Positions 1-11,667 of a stretch of 64,000 nucleotides of DNA are shown piece by piece. The translations under genes were made by a program, and so were the position numbers. The notes beneath the pieces were generated by a model. It did not search any database and was not told the DNA's origin. It worked only from the letters and a program-made list of their open reading frames with translations. Source of the stretch: Hormiphora californensis. Lineage: Eukaryota; Ctenophora; Tentaculata; Cydippida; Pleurobrachiidae. The stretch spans positions 2,704,821 to 2,768,820 of the forward strand of contig CM035358.1 in assembly GCA_020137815.1 (NCBI GenBank), read 5' to 3'. Each line of letters begins with the position of its first letter. Position 1 is the first letter of the stretch.

Positions 1-2706
1 TGTCATATAGCTTGGGGATCTACCATTTAGGGCATTGTATATCATCAGACATGCTTTAAACTCGATACGATGTTTTACGGGAAGAAAGTGCGACTTCTTC
101 CTTAGTTCTGTGACCCCTCTCCTGCTTCTTTGACCATGTATGAAGCGTGTGGCTGCATTTTGAAGTAATTGGAGTCGTTTAACGTCTGATTCTTTCGACC
201 TTAGTAGTAGTGCGTTGCAGTAATCTATCCTCGAGTGTATCAAGGTGTTAACAAGGAGAGTCTTTTGGTGTTTGTTCAGCTTACTAGCTATCCTCCACAT
301 GTTTGTCAGCTGAAGGTTGCCCATCTGAACTATCCGCGATACATGTTTGGTCATGTTGAGCTCTTTGTCGAACATAACTCCCAGGTTCTTTGCAACATCA
401 GTAACTCCTATTTCTTCTTCTTCAGTTATAGGGACTGTTTCCGGTGCATCTGTTTTATCCCATCTGGTTCTTAGTATCATTACTTCGGTCTTGTCAGGAT
501 TAAGCTTCAGGAGATTTTGAGCCATCCAGAGTCGTATATGGGCAACACATTTTTGTACCTGGCTCATTGCTGACTGTAGGTCCTGAGGCACGAATGAAAT
601 GGAGAGTTGGGTATCATCAGCGTACATATGGATGTTAAGATTGTACAACTGAGCAATTTTCTCCAGGTCTCGGGTGTATAAAATGAAAAGGAGGGGCCCC
701 AAAATACTCCCCTGAGGGACTCCTATTTTCATATCCACAGCTGCAGATTCGTTTGGTCCAATCTTTACTCTCGCTGTTCTTTCCTCTAGATAAGACTCGA
801 TCCATTTCAACACCTTACCAGTGATGCCATAATCGTGTTTGAGTCGTTGGATTAGTCTGGGGTGGGAGATCGTGTCAAAGGCTGCAGATAAATCCAACAG
901 CACTAAAATGACTTTCGTTTTCTTGTCCATTTGTATCAGGATATCGTTCACAATCTTAACAGTGGCGGTCTCACAGCTATGCGCTTCCCTGTACGCTGAC
1001 TGAACGGAGCTGAACAGTTTATTTGTCTCTATATGCTGTGTCAATTGCTGGGCAACACACTTTTCCAGTATCTTGGATATAAACGACAAGTTTGATATTG
1101 GCCTATAGCTGCTGAGTTCATCAGGGTCGAGGTCTTTGTTCTTGAAGGAGGGACGTATAACAGCTGATTTTAGGTTAGTTGGGACCACTCCATCAGACAT
1201 ACTGCGGTTGACAATCTTAGATATGATGGGCAAGAGTTCTGGTAGTGAACTGCCGACCATGGTTGATGGGATAGGGTCCAGCGGGCAGTGTTTCTTGTTC
1301 ATACTCCGGATGATAGATACTAGTTCAGTGTCAGAAACTGCCTTAAACTTTGAGAGATTAGGGCAGTTATGAGATGATGGTTGTTGTGGAATAGGTGGTA
1401 GCTCGGCTGAGTAAGCAGGGTCTTCTTTGATTTTCTCGTATATCTTATCAATCTTGGAGGTAAAATACTGCATCATCTTGTCTGGAAGCGTCTCCGGTTC
1501 ATCTGTGGTTGGTAGCTGCTTCGGAACTTTCTCTTTGCCAAGAAGATAGTTTAAGATCTGATATGTAGCAGCAGGGTTACCTTCAGCAGCTTCAAGGCGG
1601 TTTCGGAAGAACATCTTTCTGGCTCGAGTAAAAACAATCTTGGCTGCACGAATCTCAGTGATGAACTCCTTTTCTGCATCAAGTACTTTTTCATGGGGAA
1701 CGGATTTACCTTTGTTTTTTCTCTTCAGAGCTTGTTTTAACACTTTCTTGTACCTTCGTTCAGCTCTCCTTCTCCTTCGGAGGGCATCGTAACACTCCTG
1801 ATTAAACCATTGAGGTTTGTTTGAGAGTTTGATGTCCTTGTCTTCGATCGGTGCAAGTTCGTCGAGTATTTGTTCCAGTGTATTGTTGTATAGTTCAACA
1901 CATTCCTCCACGGTGTTCGGGAGTGGTTGTTTACAGAGTTTTGAACCAAGTATACGCTTCCTCAAAGTTTCAATCGAAATTTTCTTAAACGATCTCCCAG
2001 TAACTGTTTTGCAGCTTGGTTTTCTGTTTGCTGATCCACAGTGCAGATGGAATTCAATGAGAAAATGGTCAGGAACCTCAGGGGTAGGGGTAACATTCAC
2101 CGAGCTTACTGATGGGAGATCCTTCGTCAATACAAGGTCTAGTGTTCCACCTAGAATATGGGTCGGTTCCTGGACATGCTGGACCCACCCATGGTCTGCA
2201 AGGATCTGTTGAAAACCATTTGAAAAAGAACAAGTCGCAGTTTCGATGTGGATATTGAAATCACCAGTTATCACAAGGTGACCAGACATTGATGAAAATG
2301 AGGATAGGAAGGCTTCAAAATCGTCAAGAAACTCTGTGTGCTTGGAGAGATTTGGGGGGCGATAGAGTACAGCCATTCTAGTGTGATCGATACCTGGACC
2401 ATTGACAGTGGCTTCAAGAAGCTCAAAGGTTGGAAACTTTCTTTGTTTACATTTCTTAACCTTGAGTCCATCCCTGTAGATCAGTGCAACACCACCTCCT
2501 CTACTGCCTCTAGCCACATTCAGTAGTTCAAAGTTATGCTCCGTGACTTCTCGAGATAGGGCATGATCGCTTGAGGATAACCATGACTCTGTTATACAGA
2601 GAATATCAAGTTCCTGTTCTGCAGCAAGAATTAGCACTTCTTCGGTTTTGTTTCTTAGCGAACAGCAATTCAGGTTACCGATCCGAAGATAAGGGACTTT
2701 GTGCAT
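1..2706 (-). CDS. LINE ORF2: endonuclease and reverse transcriptase, open to the window edge
   Basis: Reading from ATG at 2706 down, I translated without meeting a stop through the whole endonuclease and most of the RT; the frame appears to run on to base 1. The APE-type endonuclease shows ITESWL, YRPPN, GDFNIH and PDHFL. The RT shows SYRPISNL, LLDLSAAFDT, GVPQGSILGPLLF and the catalytic MYADDTQL. It starts two bases after the ORF1 stop (TAG), so translation may be by reinitiation. It copies its own RNA into target DNA. No stop falls in the window, so a closed-ORF caller would miss it. Frame integrity suggests a young or recently active copy. Confidence 0.85.
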   Translation of the reverse strand, partial: MHKVPYLRIGNLNCCSLRNKTEEVLILAAEQELDILCITESWLSSSDHALSREVTEHNFELLNVARGSRGGGVALIYRDGLKVKKCKQRKFPTFELLEATVNGPGIDHTRMAVLYRPPNLSKHTEFLDDFEAFLSSFSSMSGHLVITGDFNIHIETATCSFSNGFQQILADHGWVQHVQEPTHILGGTLDLVLTKDLPSVSSVNVTPTPEVPDHFLIEFHLHCGSANRKPSCKTVTGRSFKKISIETLRKRILGSKLCKQPLPNTVEECVELYNNTLEQILDELAPIEDKDIKLSNKPQWFNQECYDALRRRRRAERRYKKVLKQALKRKNKGKSVPHEKVLDAEKEFITEIRAAKIVFTRARKMFFRNRLEAAEGNPAATYQILNYLLGKEKVPKQLPTTDEPETLPDKMMQYFTSKIDKIYEKIKEDPAYSAELPPIPQQPSSHNCPNLSKFKAVSDTELVSIIRSMNKKHCPLDPIPSTMVGSSLPELLPIISKIVNRSMSDGVVPTNLKSAVIRPSFKNKDLDPDELSSYRPISNLSFISKILEKCVAQQLTQHIETNKLFSSVQSAYREAHSCETATVKIVNDILIQMDKKTKVILVLLDLSAAFDTISHPRLIQRLKHDYGITGKVLKWIESYLEERTARVKIGPNESAAVDMKIGVPQGSILGPLLFILYTRDLEKIAQLYNLNIHMYADDTQLSISFVPQDLQSAMSQVQKCVAHIRLWMAQNLLKLNPDKTEVMILRTRWDKTDAPETVPITEEEEIGVTDVAKNLGVMFDKELNMTKHVSRIVQMGNLQLTNMWRIASKLNKHQKTLLVNTLIHSRIDYCNALLLRSKESDVKRLQLLQNAATRFIHGQRSRRGVTELRKKSHFLPVKHRIEFKACLMIYNALNGRSPSYMT

Positions 2707-2708
2707 AT

Positions 2709-3353
2709 CTAGTTTTTTGATAACTCCGATTGCAGTTGGAGGCGGACCGGGCACAATCTAGCTCCACTGTGGTGACTGTTAGCTTGAAGTTTAAACTCAT
2801 CAGAGACACTGCAGTTAGTACAGAATCGAGTTTCTCTCTTGGTGCATTCCTTAACATCGTGGTTCTCTCCACATAGTTTGCATACGAGTACTGAACTGGT
2901 ACACTCAAAGGTTTTGTGGTCATATCTGTGGCACTTTATGCACTGGTGTATGTGAAACCGTTCCACAACACTTACCCTAGATGAAGCGTAGTATAGTTTG
3001 CCGATTTCAAGGAGACGCTTCTGTGCAGGAATGGGTAGACGTAGGCCAACAGTACATTTCTCTTTGTTGTTGTAGTGACTTTTGATGTAGACGACTGTTA
3101 CCTCCTGGGTTTTTAACCAGGGATTTTTCTGCTGGAGCATGGTTAGCACTCTTTCCTTAGCTTGCTCATTCGTCAAGGATCCGATATTTTCAGGAACGTT
3201 CAGGACTGATACTTTGGCGGTATCCGACAGGATGGTTGCGCTCGTATCAGCAGGGATCACTCCAGTGACAAGGTGTTTTACAGCCTCGATATCAGTGGAC
3301 TCAGGAAAACCGATTCGTATATCTGAGCCACGTTTAGTATCTAGGAACAGCAT
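2709..3353 (-). CDS. LINE ORF1 fragment with CCHC zinc knuckles
   Basis: About 214 residues from the first ATG. The C-terminal third has knuckle-like spacings: CIKCHRYDHKTFEC, then CKLCGENHDVKEC, then a CxxC-H-C cluster near the end. ORF1 proteins of this class bind LINE RNA and form the RNP used in retrotransposition. The frame is open upstream of the ATG for about 48 codons with no further ATG, so the natural N-terminus is missing and this start is only the first one available. The knuckle architecture matches the ORF1 at 25959-27344. Confidence 0.75.
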   Translation of the reverse strand: MLFLDTKRGSDIRIGFPESTDIEAVKHLVTGVIPADTSATILSDTAKVSVLNVPENIGSLTNEQAKERVLTMLQQKNPWLKTQEVTVVYIKSHYNNKEKCTVGLRLPIPAQKRLLEIGKLYYASSRVSVVERFHIHQCIKCHRYDHKTFECTSSVLVCKLCGENHDVKECTKRETRFCTNCSVSDEFKLQANSHHSGARLCPVRLQLQSELSKN

Positions 3354-3530
3354 GGGAATCTCGCTAAGACAGTTGTTGAGGGATGTAGCGATTGTCTCAG
3401 GATTGTTAGGGCCACACGAGATTCTCAGTTTGTGCGCTTTCTCTGGGAGTTTTGTTTGTTCGAGGTTCGAGTCACGGCCTGTGGGGGAGGTATGTTGGAT
3501 GATTTTGCGTCATTGAGCCGGCTTACGTGG

Positions 3531-3650
3531 CGCATTGACGCAAAATCAAAATTTTCGAAAACATATTTTTTTAAAAACATGTTTTTTGAAACACGTTTTT
3601 TACTTTTTTTTACGTTTTTTTACTTTTTTGATTTTGCGTCAATGCGCCAC
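3531..3650. repeat. AT-rich inverted repeat
   Basis: GGCGCATTGACGCAAAATC near 3531-3550 is mirrored by GATTTTGCGTCAATGCGCC near 3631-3650 around a T-rich spacer. It sits at the 5' junction of the LINE. The following 190 bp to 3840 are AT-rich and show no gene. Confidence 0.6.
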
Positions 3651-3840
3651 CAATTTAATATTTTAAAAAAAGGACACTTACAAAATCCTCATATTTAAAA
3701 TTATTCAGAATTTATTACGCGCGCCGCAGATTTAATGGTACGCGCAAATATGCCCGCCGCGCCGCGCAATTGTTAATGTCTAAATTTGAAATTTGAAATT
3801 TTAATTTTTCAGCCAGCTCACATTTTTAAAACCCGAACTC

Positions 3841-4593
3841 ATTGAGGCCTCTCGGAAATGTTTTGAAAAGCGCTGCCTTATCCCGCGCTGCGCGTGGCGC
3901 AGAACAGCCAGCAACGTTTGCCAAGGAAATGTTCAAGTCATGCACAATCAAGTCACGCCCACCAATCACAGCGCAGAACGAGCGAAGCACTCCGCGCGTT
4001 CTGAGCTGTGATAGGGATCCCTAAAAAAGTTCAGTATTTACACAGAGTTTACACAGTCTTTATAGTCTGATTTTAAATAACTGTCGTTTTTACCGCACTC
4101 GATTTTGCTCTATTATGACAATATCTCCAGTTCCTGATAAGATAGAGACTTGAAATTTGGAGGTTAGGAAGAACTTAGCATGTTCTTCGCAACCCCCAAG
4201 TTTCAAGTCTTTATCTCATCAGGAACCGGAGTTATTGTAATAATAGAGCAAAATCGAGTGCGGTAAAAACGACAGTTGTTTAAAATCAGACTTTACTCAG
4301 TCGTTACACCCAGAGCGGCGCGTGCTGCGCACAGTGGCTTTTTCCAAGAAAATATTGGATTGTGTGCTGCACAATTGACAAAATTGAGCGCTGCGGCGAG
4401 AAAAGTTTCCGAAAACGCTGCAAATCGAGTGCGAAAGACGCAGTCGTTACACCCAGAGCGGCGCGGGCGCTCTGGGTGTAACGACTGAGTAAAGACTGTG
4501 TAAACTCTGTGTAAATACTGAACTTTTTTAGGGATCCCTATTGGTGGGCGTGACTTGATTGTGCATGACTTGAACATTTCCGAGGGGCCTCAT
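3841..4593. repeat. Nested foldback element
   Basis: Three levels of inverted repeat are nested. Outer arms: about 3841-4062 (from GAGGCCTCTCGGAAATG) and 4490-4593 (to CATTTCCGAGGGGCCTC), the left arm interrupted by extra segments. Middle arms: ACTCAGTCGTTACACCCAGA at about 4294 and the reverse complement at 4471-4490. Inner arms: about 4064-4160 and 4195-4296. No ORF of substance. It looks like a non-autonomous palindromic transposon that has received or rearranged copies of itself. The GAAAAGCGCTGCCTTATCCC segment near 3866 recurs near 44865. Confidence 0.75.
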
Positions 4594-4603
4594 GCTCCCG
4601 CTC

Positions 4604-4739
4604 CCACTCGGCTTCTGTGAAGTTTCCCAATGGCATAACTCCTCTGATGATCTTTGGAGGTTAGAAAGAACATGCCATGATCTTCCTCAACTCAGGGGAT
4701 TGAGGTATGATAGTGGGAAATTTCACGAAACCCGAGTGG
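4604..4739. repeat. Short foldback sequence next to the nested element
   Basis: CCACTCGG...GTGAAGTTTCCCA at 4604-4628 pairs imperfectly with TGGGAAATTTCAC...CCGAGTGG at 4714-4739. Its centre (GGAGGTTAGAAAGAAC) resembles the centre of the neighbouring foldback (GGAGGTTAGGAAGAAC near 4161), so the two are probably related. From here to 5066 I see no gene; this should hold the promoter and 5' UTR of the first integrin gene. Confidence 0.6.
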
Positions 4740-5066
4740 TGCTGGGTGCAATGTGCATGGGCCCCATGTCATGGGGGCTTTTTAATGTGGGTAACCACTA
4801 ACCCCGCTGTTGTAAGTTGTAAGTTGTAACTGAGCATCTGTCGTGCCAGTGGTTCACAGTTCACACAAATGATTAAAAAAGTTTGGCCACTTCTCTTGTT
4901 CAATGAATGATGTGCTGTCATTTTACCGGCCCGTTTAACAGCCAGGGCATTTGCGTGTGCTGTGACAGGGATATTTGAACAGCTATCAGATGCCATACTG
5001 ATTCAATCAGGTTGAGTTGTTTTGGCCCTTGATTGTTTTAGGTTTTAGGTTTTCTTTAACCACGGA

Positions 5067-7114
5067 GTGCCCTTCTTTAGATATGGAAAGATAGTAGTGG
5101 TCATGATCTGCATCATACTCGCTGTGCTAGGGCACGCTCTCGCCTTCAACTACGATCTAGATGGAGCGAGTATTTTCCACAACGATAACGGATACTTTGG
5201 TTACTCCGTTTTCCTTCACACGACTGATTCAGAAAATCTGATTTTGGTTGGATCCCCTGATACCCAAACAGAAGAGTACTACGTTAAAAACGGTGGCACC
5301 GTCTTCAAATGTCCTATCCCTGAGAAGACGACTGTACAAACGGGTATTATATCCTGTGAAACAGCTGTTGACGCAATTGATACTTTTGGAAACATCTACC
5401 AAATCCGTAAAAAAGATGAAATTATTAAAGTGTACGGCCCCGAAAATGTGGAAGGGTACTGGAAAAGAATGGCGAAAAGAGGAATGTACGTATATATATC
5501 CAGTAGGAAATAAAACTAAATGTTTCTCGTTGCTAATTTACCGCTTCTATAACTAATTATCTGCTCCTTAATAATTCAATTCCTCCTCACATAATTTATT
5601 CTATCAGAACGTGTAACGGAGAGGATAATGATGATGAGCGATGTATCCCAACGATATACGGGAACCGAACTAACGCATTTATGGGTGTTAGCATCGCGGG
5701 TGATGGTGACAATGTGGTAGTGTGTGGGCATCGTTTTGTGAAAGTCGATGAACAGAAAAACAACCAATTCATCGGACAATGTATCCAGGTAACGATTTGA
5801 TTGAATACCATACCTCTTGATCTACCGAACCCTCATAGAGCGAAATAAAATGCAGTGTGAGCTACATACACAAAAAACTAACAAATTATTAATTAACCCT
5901 CCAGATGGATTCCAATCTGAATGTAATGGCCGATGATCGTGACACTGCCTCTCTACGTCCCTGTGACGGATCTACTCATGGAACATCCCAAAACTGTCAA
6001 GTTGGAACCTCACTGTCCTACAGGGACGGACTTCTTGTTATGGGAGCCCCCGGAAAGGCAAACTATATCGGGGGAGCTTACATGGCTCAGGACTATTCAA
6101 TTATGAATCGGAATTTTAATCCAAATATTGAACTGGGCAAGGAAGGTGGTCAGGGTGATGGGTAAGTGTGTTTCATGATTATTGAATAGATCGTACTTTT
6201 CATTGTAAATGTTTCCGTCATTTTTCAATCAATAATTTCTTTTTCTCAGCCGATACTTGGGCTACAGTAGTGCAATTTGTGCCCTGAGTGGTCGAGATAA
6301 GGACGATGGTTATCTAGAGATAGTACTAGGAGGACCCCGTGCTAAAATGTACCGCGGCGAGGTAAATTGGAAATTGTTATCTAACAGAAATTAGTTGGCA
6401 TTGTTCTCTCCCTCTTTCTACCGTTCTCTTCCCCTCTCTCTATTTCTTTCACTAACTCCGTCCCCGTCCCCCCAGATTAAGATTTTCTCAGCCGAGTCAA
6501 CCATCGCGGGCGAGTTTATCTCGTTCAACAGCCAGGATGATCGAGTAAAATACGAGGCATCCGGAGAACAAATAGGCAGTTACTTTGGACATGCTCTCGC
6601 GTGTACTGATCTAAATGGTTCGTTGGTTAATTCCCTCACTTGTGTTTTGACCCATCATGGATCCAACCCCCTTCCCCCTCCCAACATTACTATCCACCCC
6701 TGGCCCCCTTCGCCGTTACTCAGGGGAATCATCTCACATGGGGTGATTATTGTATGTTCAACAGTAATTCCCCTGACCTGGCCTGACAGCTGACCTCCTC
6801 ACCTCACCCCCTCCGTGTTACAGGTGACGGGTATGAGGACATTATTATTGGGGCACCGTGGTACACAGACATGGAGGATCCATCCATACCAGCTGATACA
6901 GGCCGGGTCTACGTTATCTACGGATCACGTAATTTGGAAAACAAGGATGCTCTCTCAAATCCGACCAAGATCACGGGAACGGAACCTAACGCTGCTTTTG
7001 GGTTCTCTGTTGCACCAGCTGGTAAGGATGTTTTCACAGTTCTCTTTTCAACCAATATATATGTAGTTATCTCCACTCTCTCTCTCTCTCTCTCTCTCTC
7101 AATCTTTCTCCCTC

Positions 7115-7151
<37 letters not shown>

Positions 7152-10100
7152 ACAGGAGATACAAACGGGGACAACTACAAGGACGTCTTTGTCGGAGCTC
7201 CTTACTCCAACGACAACTCTGGTGCAGTTTACCTTTTCCTCGGCACCGCTGACGGTATCTCCACCACTCCATCCCAAACCATCACCCCACTGGATTTCAA
7301 GTTCCAGCCTGGCATGAAGACGTTTGGGTGGAGTATTAGCGGTGATAAGGATATCGATGGAAATGGGTATCCAGATGTTGCGATCGGAGCGTATTCCTCT
7401 AATCATGTGACGTACATTTGGACTAAGAGTATCGTGGATATTGTGACCGAAATCAACTTTGATTATGATTCCTTCAACAGAACAGCGGATAGGAAATCAA
7501 ATAATCTAACGGTGAGTCAATAATCAGGATTAAATGAAGGGGTCTGAAGGTTGTAAAGGGGAAATGGATTATTGGGAACATGGCCAGGTAAGAAGTGGGT
7601 TCTAGGATCCTAAATTCCACCCCTCATTCAACCCCTCATTCTAGGTATGTATGAGATACAAGGCGCGTGATACAAAAGAGGTAATGCCAAATAAGATCCC
7701 AGTCAGCTTCTCAATTACCCTCGATGCGGACCATGCCATTCGATCTCGGTTGTCTTTCTTAAACGGAGCTCAGCAGAAAGTCTACAATGGCACATTGGAT
7801 GTCAAACCTGCCAGTAATGAAGTGGTGAGTTATCAGTACAATTACTCGATTTGAATTGTACTAACAAGAATTATTGCATTATGTATTCATAATGCGGTGT
7901 TTCCCTGCCCTCCGTCGACAGGATCAGTATCACACTATCAGTATCACAATATCAAGGCTTGGTCACAATGTGAGATGCATGCGTCCTGTATGTATATGCA
8001 GTTACACAGCTGTTTTACTCTACCCTCACCACTTCAGCAACAGTGTTGTGAGCGCCGCGCACAGCTTTGAAAAATAAGCGTCCTGACATCATATTTCATC
8101 AAAACAGTTATTTGATTTTATGAAGGAGCAGTTACTATGCTGCTACCGTGACACACGCGATTTTGACCACGCTCGAGTTACTATTTCAAATCCGAGATTT
8201 CTAAACCCTTTATGATCTTTTTAGCACACGTGCTAAAACGATCATCCGGGTGGATGCCCTTCGGGCATCCACCCGGGCAGGGAAAAAATGTCTATAAAAG
8301 CAAGCACGCTTTGTTTTTAGATTACTTTTGTTTAGAACATCAAACATATAGTTTAGTTTAACTAACCCCCCAACCCCGTTACAGTTGTGTACGAGCGGTA
8401 TTGGTTTTTGGTTTGACCAACAAACCAAGAACGTCCAGCCCATGAAAGTCACTGTTACTGCAGACATAAACCGAGAAAAAGGCCCCGGACTTACCTCATT
8501 TGTCCTCAACCAAGAAATGATCAAAGCGGCTGCTAAAGACATCAAAATCACATCATGGTGTAACCCAGACACGTACATCTGCAGAGTGGACATGGAGGTC
8601 GAGGGAGGTTCAGCCCAACCATTCATCCAGGAGAACGAGAGTGACAAATTCGGAGAACTGGTTTATGGATATCACAAGAAATTCAAGATGGAGTTTACCG
8701 TGAGAAACCTTGCTACTGGGTTGTATACCTACGCCTACAATGTTACTGTCACTCTAACTCTACCTGAGGGGATCTCCTACTTTGGAACTGCCAGTGGAAA
8801 TGATGTCCTTTGCAGCCCGTTGTCAACAGACAAAGTGTTCTGTATTCTACCCCAGGAGGGCCCAATAAATCAACCGAAGAAGAAAGAGGACAAGTTTGTT
8901 GTGATTCTTGCTATGGATGAAAATGTTATTGATAGTGTGGTGACTCTGCCGATAAAGGCTGAGGTGAAGACAGGGTTGGAAAGTGAGGATAAGGATGAGA
9001 GTAACAATGATGTGACTGTTGATGTTCTGATCAAGCAGGCGATTGATGTCCAGATTGATGGAGGGGAGACGAGGAGGGTCGTGGAGTTTAATAATCAGTA
9101 TACTGTTGTCAATGAGGTGGTCGGAACTAAGAATGCAACACTGAGGTGAGAACCTTTTTTTTGGAATTTTGGTTGTTTTCACCGTTTCCTAAACCAATAT
9201 TACCCTTCATGGGTATTGGGATAACGCGGGCTCGTTAATAATAAATCCTTTTTCCAGGCACGAGTACAAAGTAACAATGAGTGAAAATGCCCTAGAGGCC
9301 CGTGTCACCAACATCACTCTCTCGGTTTGGTGGCCAAACTCTGTACAAAAGCATCCGAATCTGTTCCTGGTCCCACTTGTCAATATCACCTCGAAGGCAG
9401 ATGATATGGCTGGGGTTAGTTATTGTGTTTCCAACCACGTGACCTACACTACAACTCAACTACGACCACGAAAGTGGCCATACTCTTCATTTTCAAAACC
9501 ACTTCTCTCCCTAATAACCAGTAATCACTCCAAACTCCTCTCACACACCAACCCTCTCCTAGGTATACTGTACCCCAAAGCTACCCGAAATGTACAAAGG
9601 TATCAGTGCGAAACACCCATTCAAAATGACGGACGAAGTCACCCTTCCCATCATATCTAATACTAAACCCAACATTCCTGATATTATGGATTGTTCGAAT
9701 CCCGACCAGAGGAAGTTCTGTACCCGGATAACCTGTAATGTTGAGTGGATTATGCGGGGTGCTGTTTACAGTAATGGGTTTAAATTGACCCTCACGGGAC
9801 GGGTAGGTACCGGGGGGCATGGTTGGTAACTTTGGTTTTAGTTCATTGTGAGCTGTTTGAATGGTGTACAGACTTTTGCAGTTCAAGAAAACAGACAAAA
9901 CTGTTTCTGACCCTGATTTCAAACTATTTCTTTCAGGTGTTTGAAGCGAATCTGTACGGCAGTGACGGGCTAAATGTCACATCGTACGCCCAAATAGAGA
10001 GGGATGTTGCTGACTCAGTGCTACCTAAGTCAACTACTGCCACCGCTACAACTGTTCTTAAACCCTCCTTGGTAAGTAATGCCGGCCTACCAGATGTAAC

Positions 10101-10425
10101 CATGGTAACCCTTACCAGGTAAACCCTCCCCTTACTATACCCCTCCATTCTCAACGTAGTGTCCATAACCTCACCATTCCTCGCTCCCCCCATAGCGTCT
10201 AGTATAACCCTACCTACCCTCACCAATCCCCTCTCCCCTTAGCGAGATAGTCGGGACTACAAATGGTATATCATCATCGCCATCATCCTTGGTCTCCTTC
10301 TCCTCCTCCTCCTAATTCTGTGTCTGTGGAAGTGTGGTTTCTTCAAAAGGAAACAGCCACCTGCTATCAAGGCTGATCGGGTAGAGGAGGATAACTGGCA
10401 AACATATGAGCAGTCTAACATTTAA
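5067..10425 (+). CDS. Integrin alpha subunit 1 (no I domain), spliced
   Basis: Thirteen exons: 5067-5485, 5608-5788, 5905-6161, 6250-6361, 6476-6617, 6824-7021, 7156-7511, 7645-7824, 8385-9145, 9258-9414, 9563-9802, 9937-10071, 10243-10425; 3321 nt, 1106 aa, all GT..AG and in phase. A hydrophobic signal peptide ends near residue 27 (LAVLGHALAFNYD). FG-GAP beta-propeller repeats carry calcium loops DLNGDGYED, DTNGDNYKD and DIDGNGYPD. Long leg domains follow, then one membrane helix (YIIIAIILGLLLLLLLILC) and the tail motif KCGFFKRK. The alpha chain pairs with a beta chain at the plasma membrane to bind extracellular matrix. No inserted I domain is seen. The tail ends EDNWQTYEQSNI. A paralogue follows directly downstream. 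The ligand class is not predictable here. Confidence 0.93.
7075..7152. repeat. (TC)n microsatellite in integrin 1 intron 6
   Basis: An imperfect CT/TC run that merges with the polypyrimidine tract before the acceptor at 7154-7155. Length variation here could affect splicing of exon 7. Confidence 0.9.
8246..8276. repeat. Perfect 14-bp-stem hairpin in integrin 1 intron 8
   Basis: CCGGGTGGATGCCC, a TTC loop, then GGGCATCCACCCGG. It lies in the 560 bp intron 7825-8384, which otherwise shows no coding signal. Confidence 0.8.
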
Positions 10426-11667
10426 ACTATGTGTTACCATGGTAACCAAGGTGTGTTACCATGGTTACCAGGGTTCAACTGTGTGTTACTAGGGTTATTA
10501 TGTGTCTGTGTGTGAGAATTGGTTGTTAGGTTTAAAATCACGTGACTTAAAACACTATCACGTGACCAACACGTGGTTTGTCACTAGCTGTAATTAAGAT
10601 CACGCAAGCTAGTAATTTATGCACCGTAGTGTAATTGGTTAATCACTTTTCTGCGTGGCTCGTATCTGTCTGTGTGTGTGTTATTTTCTTTTAGTATTTT
10701 CTTCTCAGCATTTTGATATATAATTATATTTTAAGTTTAAGTTTTTACCGCCGAATATAACACCTTTATGGTTTAAGTGCTGCATGTGTGACGTGTATCT
10801 GTTTGTGTACAAATTTCTTTACGAAAATCTCCCTTTCTTTCTCCCTCGCTCTCTCTTTTTCCGTCCAGGTAGGAGAGCTGAGAGGAGAGAAAAGAGAGAA
10901 GTTGCCGTGATTAAAACAATTATAAAGGCATTACCAGAGCAATCTCCCCCAGTTTTCATTTCCGAGTGTGTACTCATACTCTCTTGTCACGATGGTGTGA
11001 GAAAAGAGAGAGCCATGGGATAGAGAAGAGAGAGCAAGTCTCATTCTCATCTGTCAGTGCGAAATGAGTCGAGCTCCCCCTCTCTTTCAATGTCTCTCGT
11101 CTTAGCGTCATATATTCCGTTAAATTCTTTTAGCATTTTTTGTAAACACTTTTATACACTTTCCCCTTCTCCCTTCTTCACCGCGAATATTTGTTATGCT
11201 TTATTTATTTTTGAACGATTATCCAAAGACTATTTTAGATCATCATCCCTACCCTGTAGTATTTAGATTTAAGAATGATTTAACAGTCACGGTAGTTGAA
11301 CGTTTAAAATAAACTTTATATTTTTTGATTGGACCTACAACAAGGCGTCTATTCTTCTGTTTGTTATTGTATGTGTGTCTGTGTAAAGTACTGTGTATAC
11401 TATTTTACCAACTCGATCTGTCTCCGAATCCCTCCCATTTCTTAATACCCGCTTATACCACTTTTAAAAAACACCGCGTTTTATTAAATCCATTTCCGCA
11501 ATATTATATGTTTGTCCTGCCTTACTCAAAGTAGTTCCATCCATACGGAAAAATCAGTCTCTAAATTAATGCCAAACAGGGAAGCCCCATTAACACACGC
11601 CACTTCCCCGTTATCTAGATCTATGACGTAATACACACGGTGACGTAACTCTCTTTCTCTCTGAAGT
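10426..11667 (+). other. Integrin 1 3' UTR and intergenic region
   Basis: No gene seen. Short repeats of GTTACCATGG lie just after the stop codon. A possible poly(A) signal AATAAA is at 11308-11313. The last few hundred bases should include the promoter of the second integrin gene; no clear TATA box was identified. Confidence 0.5.

Larger units (their letters stand above)
1..3497 (-). mobile_element. Non-LTR retrotransposon (LINE), 5'-truncated, continues past the left edge
   Basis: The minus strand carries a zinc-knuckle ORF1 fragment followed by an endonuclease/reverse-transcriptase ORF2, the layout of CR1/L2-group LINEs. ORF1 lacks its 5' part: upstream of its first ATG (3353) the frame stays open to about 3500, where it meets a TGA inside an AT-rich inverted repeat, so the insertion looks 5'-truncated near 3497. 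The 3' end is outside the window. The protein sequence differs clearly from the second LINE at 22.5-27.5 kb, so this is a different family or subfamily. Clade assignment rests on motif style only. Confidence 0.85.

Noticed and set aside
4293-4577. 94-codon ORF in the nested foldback
   Set aside because: It spans inverted repeat arms, has no recognisable motif and repeats the peptide VFTQSLHPER because the DNA is repeated.
6918-7406. 162-codon minus-strand ORF with Arg-Glu repeats
   Set aside because: It is the antisense of integrin exons joined through a GA microsatellite; the plus-strand exons explain the region.
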